A stretch of DNA of 64,000 nt. Source: Azospirillum brasilense (GTDB lineage Bacteria > Pseudomonadota > Alphaproteobacteria > Azospirillales > Azospirillaceae). The stretch lies in contig NZ_QOKV01000001.1 of the NCBI RefSeq assembly GCF_008365405.1, positions 347,333 through 411,332 of the forward strand. Reading direction: 5' to 3'. Under the pieces are notes generated by a model. That model searched no databases. It saw only the letters and a program-made list of their open reading frames with translations, and was not told the DNA's origin. Shown in pieces: positions 49,338 through 64,000 of this stretch. Numbering within the stretch: position 1 is the first letter of the stretch; the number at the start of each line of letters is the position of its first letter. Position numbers and translations under genes: made by a program.

Positions 49338-49655
49338 ATGGACGACGGCTATCAGAAGCGGCGCGACGAACTGGTCGCCGGCCTCCAGGCGATTGAGGCA
49401 ATCCGGGCGGGGCGGGCCAGCGGACCGGCGCCGTCCATCCTCGACCAGCTTCCGCCCGGACCGGCCCCGGAGGAGCCGCGCCAGCATGACGCCCATCTCT
49501 TCGCCCGCCTGCAGGATCGGGCGCGGCGGGAAACGGCGGAACTCACCGCGGAGCACGAGCGCAACCTCGCGGCCATTGCCCGCCTTCGGTTCGACCACGC
49601 CCAGCGCAACGGGGAGCGTCCGTTCGGGGTGGTTGAGGGCGGGATTGCTCAGTGA
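49338..49655 (+). CDS. Hypothetical island protein (105 aa)
   Basis: ATG 49338 is preferred because GGGAAGAGG precedes it; ATG 49323 overlapping the previous stop would add five residues. MDDGYQKRRDELVAGLQAIEAIRAGRASGPAPSILDQL, then coiled-coil DRARRETAELTAEHERNLAAIARLRFDHA. Possibly a head-tail or terminase-associated helper. Unknown. Confidence 0.6.
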   Translation: MDDGYQKRRDELVAGLQAIEAIRAGRASGPAPSILDQLPPGPAPEEPRQHDAHLFARLQDRARRETAELTAEHERNLAAIARLRFDHAQRNGERPFGVVEGGIAQ

Positions 49656-49672
49656 TTGCTATACGATTGCTG
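49643..49672. promoter_or_regulatory. Integrase arm-type sites, right end
   Basis: GATTGCTC at 49643, GATTGCTA at 49654 and GATTGCTG at 49665: three copies spaced exactly 11 bp, 48 bp from attR. Same octamer and orientation as at the left end. Confidence 0.7.
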
Positions 49673-49680
49673 AAACGAGC

Positions 49681-49702
49681 GAGGCCGCCCGGAGGCGGCC
49701 TC
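49681..49702. terminator. Hairpin between the last island gene and attR
   Basis: GAGGCCGCC-CGGA-GGCGGCCTC, a perfect 9-bp stem without a T-run. It may shield the tRNA from island transcription. Confidence 0.4.
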
Positions 49703-49719
49703 TAACCCATTGAATTCGT

Positions 49720-49795
49720 TGGTGCCGGTTGCAGGGCTCGAACCCGCGACCTTCGGTTTACAAAACCGCTGCTCTACCAACTGAGCTAAACCGGC
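49720..49795 (-). tRNA. tRNA-Thr (anticodon TGT), island target
   Basis: 76 bases with encoded CCA. Acceptor GCCGGTT/AACCGGC, D-arm GCTC..GAGC, anticodon loop TTTGTAA giving TGT, T-loop TTCGAGC. Complete and presumably functional; positions 32-76 (49720-49764) are the attR copy of the island's 45-bp repeat. Confidence 0.97.
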
Positions 49796-49886
49796 GTGCC
49801 GCCCGGCCAGACCGCGGCGGGCGCTTACACTAGCGTCCCGCGCGGTGCGCGGCAAGCCTCACCTGTGCGGCGCGTTCGGCGACGCG

Positions 49887-50741
49887 TCAGCGCAGCCGGG
49901 CGACCTCGTAGAGGGCGACGGCGGCGGCGTTGGACACGTTCAGACTGCCCACCGGGCCTTGTGTCGGCAGGCGGGCGATGATGTCGCAGCGCTCCATGGT
50001 CAAGCGGCGCAGCCCGGCACCCTCGGCTCCCAACACCAGCGCGGTGCGGCCCGTCAGGTTGCATTGGGCGAGCGTGCTCTGCCCCGACTCGGCAAGGCCG
50101 ACGGTCCAGAAGCCAGCTTGCTGGAGATCGGCCAGCGCCCGGGCCAGATTGGTGACGCGGACCAAGGGCACCGACTCCAGCGCTCCCGAGGCGCTCTTGG
50201 CGAGGACCCCGGTGGTTTCCGGTGCGTTGCGCTCCGTCACCACCACCGCCTTGGCGCCGAAGGCCGAGGCGGAGCGCAGGATGGCGCCGACATTGTGGGG
50301 GTCGGTCACCTGGTCGAGGACGACGATGAGCGCCGACGGGTCCGAATCGGCCTCCGCGCAGAGGTCCTCGATCCCGATCTCCTCCAGGGGCGCGACGTCC
50401 AGCGCCACGCCCTGGTGCACGGCGCCCGCCGGCAGCATGCGGTCGAGGTCGTTGCGGTCGGCCGGCATCAGGCCGGGCCGCTGCAGCCCGCGGGCCCTGG
50501 CCTGGGCCAGCACCGGCTCCAGTGCGGCGCGGCCCGCCTCCGTCGCGATCAGCCGGTGGATGCGCCGCTCCGGGTTCAGCCACGCTGCCGACACCGGGTG
50601 CAGGCCGTAAAGCAGGACGCCCTGCGCGCCGCGCCCGGGGGAGGAGCGGTCGCCGCGCGACTCGCGGTGGGACGGGGAGTGGTTCTTGGCCGGGGCAGGG
50701 GGCTGGCCTTGCGGGGCGGATGGCTTTTTCGAACGGGTCAT
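49887..50741 (-). CDS. rlmB: 23S rRNA (guanosine-2'-O-)-methyltransferase RlmB, SpoU/TrmH family
   Basis: 284 residues. Basic disordered N-terminus of about 40, then the substrate-binding domain (VLLYGLHPVSAAWLNPERRIHRL) and the SPOUT fold with motif 1 DPHNVGAILRSASAFG, motif 2 LVLGAEGAGL and motif 3 GPVGSLNVSNAAAVALYE, forming the trefoil-knot SAM site. RlmB modifies G2251 in the peptidyl-transferase region. Isolated between tRNA genes. Confidence 0.9.
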   Translation of the reverse strand: MTRSKKPSAPQGQPPAPAKNHSPSHRESRGDRSSPGRGAQGVLLYGLHPVSAAWLNPERRIHRLIATEAGRAALEPVLAQARARGLQRPGLMPADRNDLDRMLPAGAVHQGVALDVAPLEEIGIEDLCAEADSDPSALIVVLDQVTDPHNVGAILRSASAFGAKAVVVTERNAPETTGVLAKSASGALESVPLVRVTNLARALADLQQAGFWTVGLAESGQSTLAQCNLTGRTALVLGAEGAGLRRLTMERCDIIARLPTQGPVGSLNVSNAAAVALYEVARLR

Positions 50742-50885
50742 GGTGTCCGGCTGGAGGGGGCAGGGCTAAGCCTGCCGCGGTTATTCACAGTTTTCTGGTT
50801 TGGACTGCTTCAGACGTGTTGACAAGGCCTGAAAAATTCTCATAGTGCCGAACTCCGCGGCGGGCATGTCCCGCAGCGGGCCTGG

Positions 50886-50971
50886 GGAAGGGTGGCCGAG
50901 TGGTTAAAGGCAGCAGACTGTAAATCTGCCCGCGTAAGCGTACGCTGGTTCAAATCCAGCCCCTTCCACCA
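50886..50971 (+). tRNA. tRNA-Tyr (anticodon GTA)
   Basis: Class II tRNA with long variable arm: GGAAGGG acceptor, anticodon loop CTGTAAA, variable arm CCGCGTAAGCG, T-loop TTCAAAT, ends CCCTTCC-A-CCA. Confidence 0.96.
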
Positions 50972-51035
50972 CTACATTCCACGGCTTGTCCGTGATCGCG
51001 TTTCCCGGTCGATAGCGCCGGGCGGGGCATGGCAG

Positions 51036-51109
51036 GCGGGTGTAGCTCAATGGTAGAGCAGAAGCCTTCCAAGCTTACGACGGGGGTTCGATTCCCCTCA
51101 CCCGCTCCA
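51036..51109 (+). tRNA. tRNA-Gly (anticodon TCC)
   Basis: GCGGGTG acceptor paired with CACCCGC, anticodon loop CTTCCAA (TCC), T-loop TTCGATT, discriminator T and encoded CCA. 81 bases before tuf. Confidence 0.96.
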
Positions 51110-51190
51110 ATCCCCCCGCGCTAAGGGAAATGTCGGTCTCGGCCGGGCCATTGTGTGCGTCCGGAACGTCGGGAACGAAAGACCAAAGCG

Positions 51191-52381
<1,191 letters not shown>

Positions 52382-52393
52382 GTTGAGGAGTCG

Positions 52394-52430
52394 ATCCCGC
52401 CGCCGTTCCTCCGTGGTTCGGCGGCGGGAT
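52394..52430 (+). terminator. Hairpin after tuf
   Basis: TCCCGCCGCCG and CGGCGGCGGGA arms around a 14-base loop, 12 bases after the stop. Weak T content follows (TTGATC). Confidence 0.6.
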
Positions 52431-52534
52431 TGATCCCTGTCGATTTCGGCGTGCCGGCCGATAAAAAGGCTAGCAAGCCACGCGGCTATGCGCTATAAGC
52501 TCCGCTCCCCGCCGGGGGTAGAGCCTGCGGCGAT

Positions 52535-52610
52535 AGGAGTGTAGCTCAATTGGTAGAGCACCGGTCTCCAAAACCGGGGGCTGGGGGTTCGAGCCCCTCC
52601 ACTCCTGCCA
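52535..52610 (+). tRNA. tRNA-Trp (anticodon CCA)
   Basis: AGGAGTG acceptor paired with CACTCCT, anticodon loop CTCCAAA (CCA), T-loop TTCGAGC, G discriminator and encoded CCA. Directly upstream of secE. Confidence 0.97.
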
Positions 52611-52679
52611 CGCCGTACCGAACAAGAACGGGTCGCTGACCGCGCCCTACACGTCGCACCGGAGCCCGCACGGTCTACG

Positions 52680-52877
52680 ATGGCTAAAGTGAACCCCGCA
52701 GAATTCGCGCGCGACGTCCGCCGCGAGGTGGCCAAGGTCACCTGGCCGACCCGCAAGGAAACCGGCGTGACGACCGCCATGGTGTTCGTCATGGTGGTGC
52801 TGGCTTCGCTGTTCTTCCTCGTCGTGGATCAGGTGCTGGCCTTCGCCGTCCGTATGATCCTTGGGCTGGGAGCCTGA
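52680..52877 (+). CDS. secE: Preprotein translocase subunit SecE
   Basis: 65-residue single-TM protein: amphipathic helix NPAEFARDVRREVAKVTWPTRKET (the conserved KVTWPTRKE) and TM TAMVFVMVVLASLFFLVVDQVLAF. Clamps SecY. The short form is normal for alphaproteobacteria. nusG starts 5 bases later. Confidence 0.97.
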   Translation: MAKVNPAEFARDVRREVAKVTWPTRKETGVTTAMVFVMVVLASLFFLVVDQVLAFAVRMILGLGA

Positions 52878-52882
52878 TCGCC

Positions 52883-53413
52883 ATGGCCGCGCGCTGGTAC
52901 GTCGTTCACGTCTATTCGGGCTTCGAGAAGAAGGTTTCCCAGGCCATCCGCGAGAAGGCGGCTCAGAAGGGTCTGGAAGACAAGTTCGAAGAAATCCTGG
53001 TGCCGACCGAGGAAGTGGTCGAGGTGCGCCGGGGTTCGAAGATCAACACCGAGCGGAAGTTCTTCCCCGGCTACGTCCTCATCAAGATGGATTTGACGGA
53101 CGAGTCCTGGCATCTCGTGAAGAACACGCCGAAGGTCACCGGCTTCTTGGGCGGGGGCGGCAAGCCGCAGCCGATCAGCCAGCGCGAAGCCGAGCGGATC
53201 ATCCATCAGGTGCAGGAAGGCTTTGAGCGCCCCAAGCCCTCGATCACCTTCGAGGTGGGCGAGCAGGTTCGTGTGAGCGACGGCCCCTTCACCTCCTTCA
53301 ACGGCACCGTCGAGGAAGTCGACGAGGAGAAGGCCCGCCTCAAGGTGGCGGTGTCGATCTTTGGCCGCTCCACGCCGGTCGAGCTGGAATACACCCAGGT
53401 CGAGAAGGTCTGA
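52883..53413 (+). CDS. nusG: Transcription termination/antitermination factor NusG
   Basis: 176 residues. NGN domain (RWYVVHVYSGFEKKVSQAI, FFPGYVLIKMDL) and C-terminal KOW domain (FEVGEQVRVSDGPFTSFNGTVEEVDEEKARLKVAVSIFGRSTPVELEYTQVEKV). Couples RNA polymerase to Rho or ribosome. Co-transcribed with secE. Confidence 0.98.
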   Translation: MAARWYVVHVYSGFEKKVSQAIREKAAQKGLEDKFEEILVPTEEVVEVRRGSKINTERKFFPGYVLIKMDLTDESWHLVKNTPKVTGFLGGGGKPQPISQREAERIIHQVQEGFERPKPSITFEVGEQVRVSDGPFTSFNGTVEEVDEEKARLKVAVSIFGRSTPVELEYTQVEKV

Positions 53414-53547
53414 GGTCAACAGTTTTCCCGGGGCACGTGATGAACAGTCACGTGCTCCTTTCTGCTGCGGAAGGCCCGCCATAGCCGCACCGCAAAGCCC
53501 CGCGACGCCCGTCAGCGTACCGAGGCGTCGTATCTGGAGGTTGTGAC

Positions 53548-53982
53548 ATGGCAAAGAAAATCGTCGGCTTCATCAAGCTGCAGGTTCCGGCCGGCAAGGC
53601 GAATCCGTCGCCGCCCATCGGCCCGGCGCTCGGTCAGCGCGGCCTGAACATCATGGAGTTCTGCAAGGCGTTCAACGCCAAGACGCAGGATCTGGAAGTC
53701 GGCATGCCGATCCCGGTGGTCATCACCGCCTACGGCGACCGTACCTTCACCTTTGTCACCAAGACCCCGCCGGTCAGCTACTTCCTGAAGAAGGCCGCTG
53801 GCATCGACAAGGGCTCGCAGACCACCGGCAAGGGCGCTTTCGCCGGCAAGATCACGAAGACCCAGATTCGTGACATCGCCGAGAAGAAGATGAAGGACCT
53901 GAACGCCCACGACGTCGAGGCGGCCGCGAGCATGATCGCTGGTTCCGCCCGCTCGATGGGCCTCGAAGTGGTGGAGGGCTGA
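53548..53982 (+). CDS. rplK: 50S ribosomal protein L11
   Basis: 144 residues: [46 protein letters not shown], the conserved Pro-rich L11 N-domain, and an rRNA-binding C-domain. Forms the GTPase-associated centre. ATG preceded by GGAGG. rplA begins 4 bases after the stop. Confidence 0.99.
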   Translation: MAKKIVGFIKLQVPAGKANPSPPIGPALGQRGLNIMEFCKAFNAKTQDLEVGMPIPVVITAYGDRTFTFVTKTPPVSYFLKKAAGIDKGSQTTGKGAFAGKITKTQIRDIAEKKMKDLNAHDVEAAASMIAGSARSMGLEVVEG

Positions 53983-53986
53983 TCCC

Positions 53987-54688
53987 ATGGCGAAGCTCGG
54001 CAAGCGTCTGACCGATTCCTACAAGAAGGTCGACCGCGAGGCGCTCTACTCCCTGGAAGGCGCCGTCTCCCTGATCAAGGGCCTGCCCAAGGCGAAGTTC
54101 GATGAGACCATCGAAATCGCCATGAACCTGGGCATCGATCCGCGTCACGCCGACCAGATGGTCCGCGGCGTGGTGAACCTGCCGAACGGCACCGGCAAGA
54201 CCGTGCGCGTCGCCGTGTTCGCCAAGGGCACCAAGGCGGACGACGCCCTGGCCGCCGGCGCGGACATCGTCGGCGCCGACGATCTGGCCGAGAAGATCCT
54301 GGCCGGCAACATCGACTTCGACCGCTGCATCGCGTCCCCGGACATGATGGGCGTCGTCGGCAAGCTCGGTAAGGTTCTCGGCCCGCGCGGCCTGATGCCG
54401 AACCCGAAGCTGGGCACCGTGACCCCCGACGTGGCCGGCGCCGTCAAGGCCGCCAAGGCCGGCGCCGTGGAGTTCCGCGCCGAGAAGACCGGCATCGTGC
54501 ACGCCGGCGTCGGCAAGGCCAGCTTCTCGGAAGAGGCTCTGGTGCAGAACATCCGCGCCTTCGTGGATGCCATCACCCGCGCCAAGCCGACCGGTGCCAA
54601 GGGCCAGTACCTGCTGAAGGTCTCGCTGTCCTCGACGATGGGCCCGGGCCTGAAGCTCGATCTGTCCACTCTGGCCGCCACGGCCTGA
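53987..54688 (+). CDS. rplA: 50S ribosomal protein L1
   Basis: 233 residues: [61 protein letters not shown]; signature [22 protein letters not shown]. Builds the L1 stalk and usually represses its own operon with rplK. Confidence 0.99.
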   Translation: MAKLGKRLTDSYKKVDREALYSLEGAVSLIKGLPKAKFDETIEIAMNLGIDPRHADQMVRGVVNLPNGTGKTVRVAVFAKGTKADDALAAGADIVGADDLAEKILAGNIDFDRCIASPDMMGVVGKLGKVLGPRGLMPNPKLGTVTPDVAGAVKAAKAGAVEFRAEKTGIVHAGVGKASFSEEALVQNIRAFVDAITRAKPTGAKGQYLLKVSLSSTMGPGLKLDLSTLAATA

Positions 54689-54954
54689 GTGACCTGAGTT
54701 TCGCCGCCGGTTCCCTTGGGGCCGGCGGCGATCGGGTGTCCCTGCGGGGATGCCCACCCTGTCCAAGACCGCTGGTGCCTGCGCCTCCCCGGAGGCAAGG
54801 GCTTAAACCCGCCAGAGCAGACAGGAGTTGAACCGTTAACCACGCGGGCTTGCCCGCGGTTCAGGAACGGCTCGAACTTCTGGGACAGGTTCGCCGGGGC
54901 CTCCGACCGCAAGGAGAGGGGTCCCTCGTAAACCTCTGTGCAAGGAGGCGATCC
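54689..54954 (+). promoter_or_regulatory. rplJL leader (L10 leader-type region)
   Basis: 266 bases without a gene between rplA and rplJ. It contains several GC-rich stems (for example TGCCTGCGCCTCCCCGGAGGCA near 54776). In bacteria this leader binds L10/L12 to control translation. Assignment is by position; no exact structure is claimed. Confidence 0.55.
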
Positions 54955-55473
54955 GTGGATCGTACACAAAAAGAAGCGACGATCGCGGACCTGCAGTCGA
55001 AGCTCCAGGACACGGGCCTGGTGGTGGTCACCCACCATCTGGGCCTGACGGTGGCGGAAGTCACCGACCTGCGTGGCAAGATTCGGGCCGCGGGCGCGAG
55101 CTTCAAGGTGACGAAGAACCGGCTCGCCCGCCGCGCCCTTCAGGGCACGCAGTTCGAAGGTCTGGACGGTCTCTTCAAGGGACCGACCGCGATCGCTTAC
55201 TCGAAGGATCCCGTCGCGGCCGCCAAGGTGGTGGCCGACTACGCGAAGACCAACGAGAAGCTGAAGATCGTCGGTGCCGCTCTCGGCGACCAGATCCTCG
55301 ACGTGGAGGGAGTGAAGGCTCTCGCCACGCTCCCGTCGCTGGACGAACTGCGCGCCAAGCTCGTGGGCATGATCCAGACCCCGGCGACCCGCATCGCCGG
55401 CGTTCTCCAGGCTCCGGGCGGCCAGGTCGCCCGTGTGCTGGCGGCCTACGCGAAGAAGGACGAGGCGGCCTGA
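54955..55473 (+). CDS. rplJ: 50S ribosomal protein L10
   Basis: 172 residues from GTG 54955 with AAGGAGG upstream ([44 protein letters not shown]). Typical [11 protein letters not shown] rRNA-binding segment and a C-terminal helix that carries L7/L12 dimers. Confidence 0.97.
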   Translation: MDRTQKEATIADLQSKLQDTGLVVVTHHLGLTVAEVTDLRGKIRAAGASFKVTKNRLARRALQGTQFEGLDGLFKGPTAIAYSKDPVAAAKVVADYAKTNEKLKIVGAALGDQILDVEGVKALATLPSLDELRAKLVGMIQTPATRIAGVLQAPGGQVARVLAAYAKKDEAA

Positions 55474-55530
55474 GCCGCACCCGTCTAGCTGTCTACCCAT
55501 CCCAGAACATCGAGTTGTTGGAGCATTAAA

Positions 55531-55905
55531 ATGGCTGATCTGCAGAAGCTGGTCGACGATCTCTCGGCCCTGACCGTCATCGAGGCCGCCGAGCTGTCGA
55601 AGCTGCTGGAAGAGAAGTGGGGCGTCTCCGCCGCCGCTCCGGTGGCCGTTGCCGCCGCCGGTCCGGCCGCCGCCGCCGCCCCGGTCGAAGAGCAGACCGA
55701 GTTCAACGTGATCCTCGCCGACGCCGGCGACAAGAAGATCAACGTGATCAAGGAAGTCCGCGCCATCACCGGCCTGGGCCTGAAGGAAGCCAAGGACCTG
55801 GTCGAAGGCGCCCCGAAGCCCGTCAAGGAGGCCGTGTCGAAGGACGAGGCCGCCAAGATCAAGAAGCAGCTTGAAGAGGCCGGCGCCAAGGTCGATATTA
55901 AGTAA
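55531..55905 (+). CDS. rplL: 50S ribosomal protein L7/L12
   Basis: 124 residues: N-terminal dimerisation helix [31 protein letters not shown], Ala/Val/Pro hinge, and the C-domain [47 protein letters not shown]. Recruits translation factors. Confidence 0.99.
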   Translation: MADLQKLVDDLSALTVIEAAELSKLLEEKWGVSAAAPVAVAAAGPAAAAAPVEEQTEFNVILADAGDKKINVIKEVRAITGLGLKEAKDLVEGAPKPVKEAVSKDEAAKIKKQLEEAGAKVDIK

Positions 55906-55944
55906 GACCGTCTTGCTGCGACGGATAAGACATATCCACGCCGG

Positions 55945-56021
55945 ACGGCGGCCGGTCCCCGAGGGGGCCTGCCGCCGCACGGCGTTTTCTGCCTTCCACC
56001 GGACCGGGTTTCCCGGTCCGG
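55945..56021 (+). terminator. Attenuator-like hairpins between rplL and rpoB
   Basis: First stem CGGCGG...CCGCCG (55945-55978) followed by GTTTTCT; second stem CCGGACCGGG-TTT-CCCGGTCCGG (55999-56021) followed by CTCTTTCC. Partial termination here would lower rpoBC output relative to the ribosomal proteins, as known in other bacteria. Confidence 0.6.
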
Positions 56022-56138
56022 CTCTTTCCGTCCCTGAATAAGGGGCGGGCCGCGCGATCATCGCCGCGTCGCGGCGAGCACCCTGGTTCGCGTGCTTCTG
56101 GTCGAGCGTACTCACGATTCTGACGTTTGGGGACATCC

Positions 56139-60332
<4,194 letters not shown>

Positions 60333-60348
60333 GCCCAAGAGACTTGAA

Positions 60349-60387
60349 CCCGCCGGAGGAGGGGCCATGTTGGCCCCTTCCGGCGGG
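60349..60387 (+). other. Intercistronic hairpin between rpoB and rpoC
   Basis: CCCGCCGG-AGG-AGGGGCC-ATGTT-GGCCCCT-T-CCGGCGGG, 16 bases after the rpoB stop, without a U-run. More likely an RNA processing or stability element than a terminator, since rpoC must be co-transcribed. Confidence 0.6.
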
Positions 60388-60399
60388 AACTGCCCTTAA

Positions 60400-64000
<3,601 letters not shown>

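Larger units (their letters stand above)
31823..49764. mobile_element. Integrated phage-satellite-like island in tRNA-Thr
   Basis: About 17.9 kb bounded by an identical 45-bp repeat (31823-31867 and 49720-49764) that is the 3' part of tRNA-Thr(TGT). Contents in order: P4-type integrase; minus-strand operon of unknowns, HTH excisionase-like proteins and a DUF1376 replication protein; divergent XRE regulator; AT-rich cargo; two large internal-virion-type proteins with small partners; TerS-like protein. No head, portal, large terminase or tail gene is seen. That gene set suits a satellite or a decayed prophage. Confidence 0.85.

Noticed and set aside
31860..49700. CRISPR array or toxin-antitoxin pair in the island
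   Set aside because: No regularly spaced repeats with unique spacers. The GATTGCTG octamers are too short and too few, and no pair has recognisable toxin or antitoxin motifs.

Overview
The window is high-GC alphaproteobacterial chromosome. The best fit is Azospirillum or a close Rhodospirillales relative. Supporting points are the tRNA-Tyr, tRNA-Gly, tuf, tRNA-Trp, secE, nusG, rplKAJL, rpoBC block, a complete urtABCDE urea importer behind a sigma-54 promoter, a fused LivHM permease, and an mmgR/alpha-r8-type small RNA. The species is inferred from gene content, not proven.

Layout. (1) Bases 1-7652: one plus-strand operon with an SsuC/SsuA/SsuB-type ABC importer followed by an enolase-superfamily enzyme, a Gfo/Idh/MocA oxidoreductase, a DUF993 TIM-barrel protein and a sugar-phosphate isomerase/epimerase. 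It looks like an uptake and catabolic unit for a polyol or sugar acid. (2) 7791-13757: sigma-54 promoter and urtABCDE. (3) 13941-22471: M20 peptidase, a GspA/ExeA-like ankyrin protein with a degenerate P-loop, a ROK kinase, a small unknown protein, a 20-residue membrane peptide, nagA, an sRNA, trehalose-phosphatase and an 81-residue protein resembling a flagellar rod/hook C-terminus. (4) 22494-27819 (minus): MarR regulator and a LivK-livHM-livG-livF importer, with a palindromic operator. (5) 28156-31784: outer-membrane beta-barrel protein, Wza-like export lipoprotein, small proteins and a hemerythrin.

(6) 31823-49764: an integrated element of about 17.9 kb in the 3' half of a tRNA-Thr(TGT) gene. 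It is bounded by an exact 45-bp direct repeat and has a P4-type integrase at the left end and 11-bp-phased GATTGCTG arm sites at both ends. It encodes excisionase-like HTH proteins, a DUF1376 replication protein, an XRE switch, a TerS-like protein and large internal-virion (ejection) proteins, but I see no capsid, portal, large terminase or tail genes. Its middle holds AT-rich cargo of unknown function, including a two-gene cytosolic/four-TM unit. This phage-satellite-like island is the most likely place for something new. (7) 49887-64000: rlmB, three tRNAs, tuf and the ribosomal protein/RNA polymerase cluster, running off the window inside rpoC.

A recurring theme is a GC-rich palindromic repeat family (five copies before base 26000). 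These copies sit inside operons, often just after the binding-protein gene, and one has been absorbed into a reading frame.
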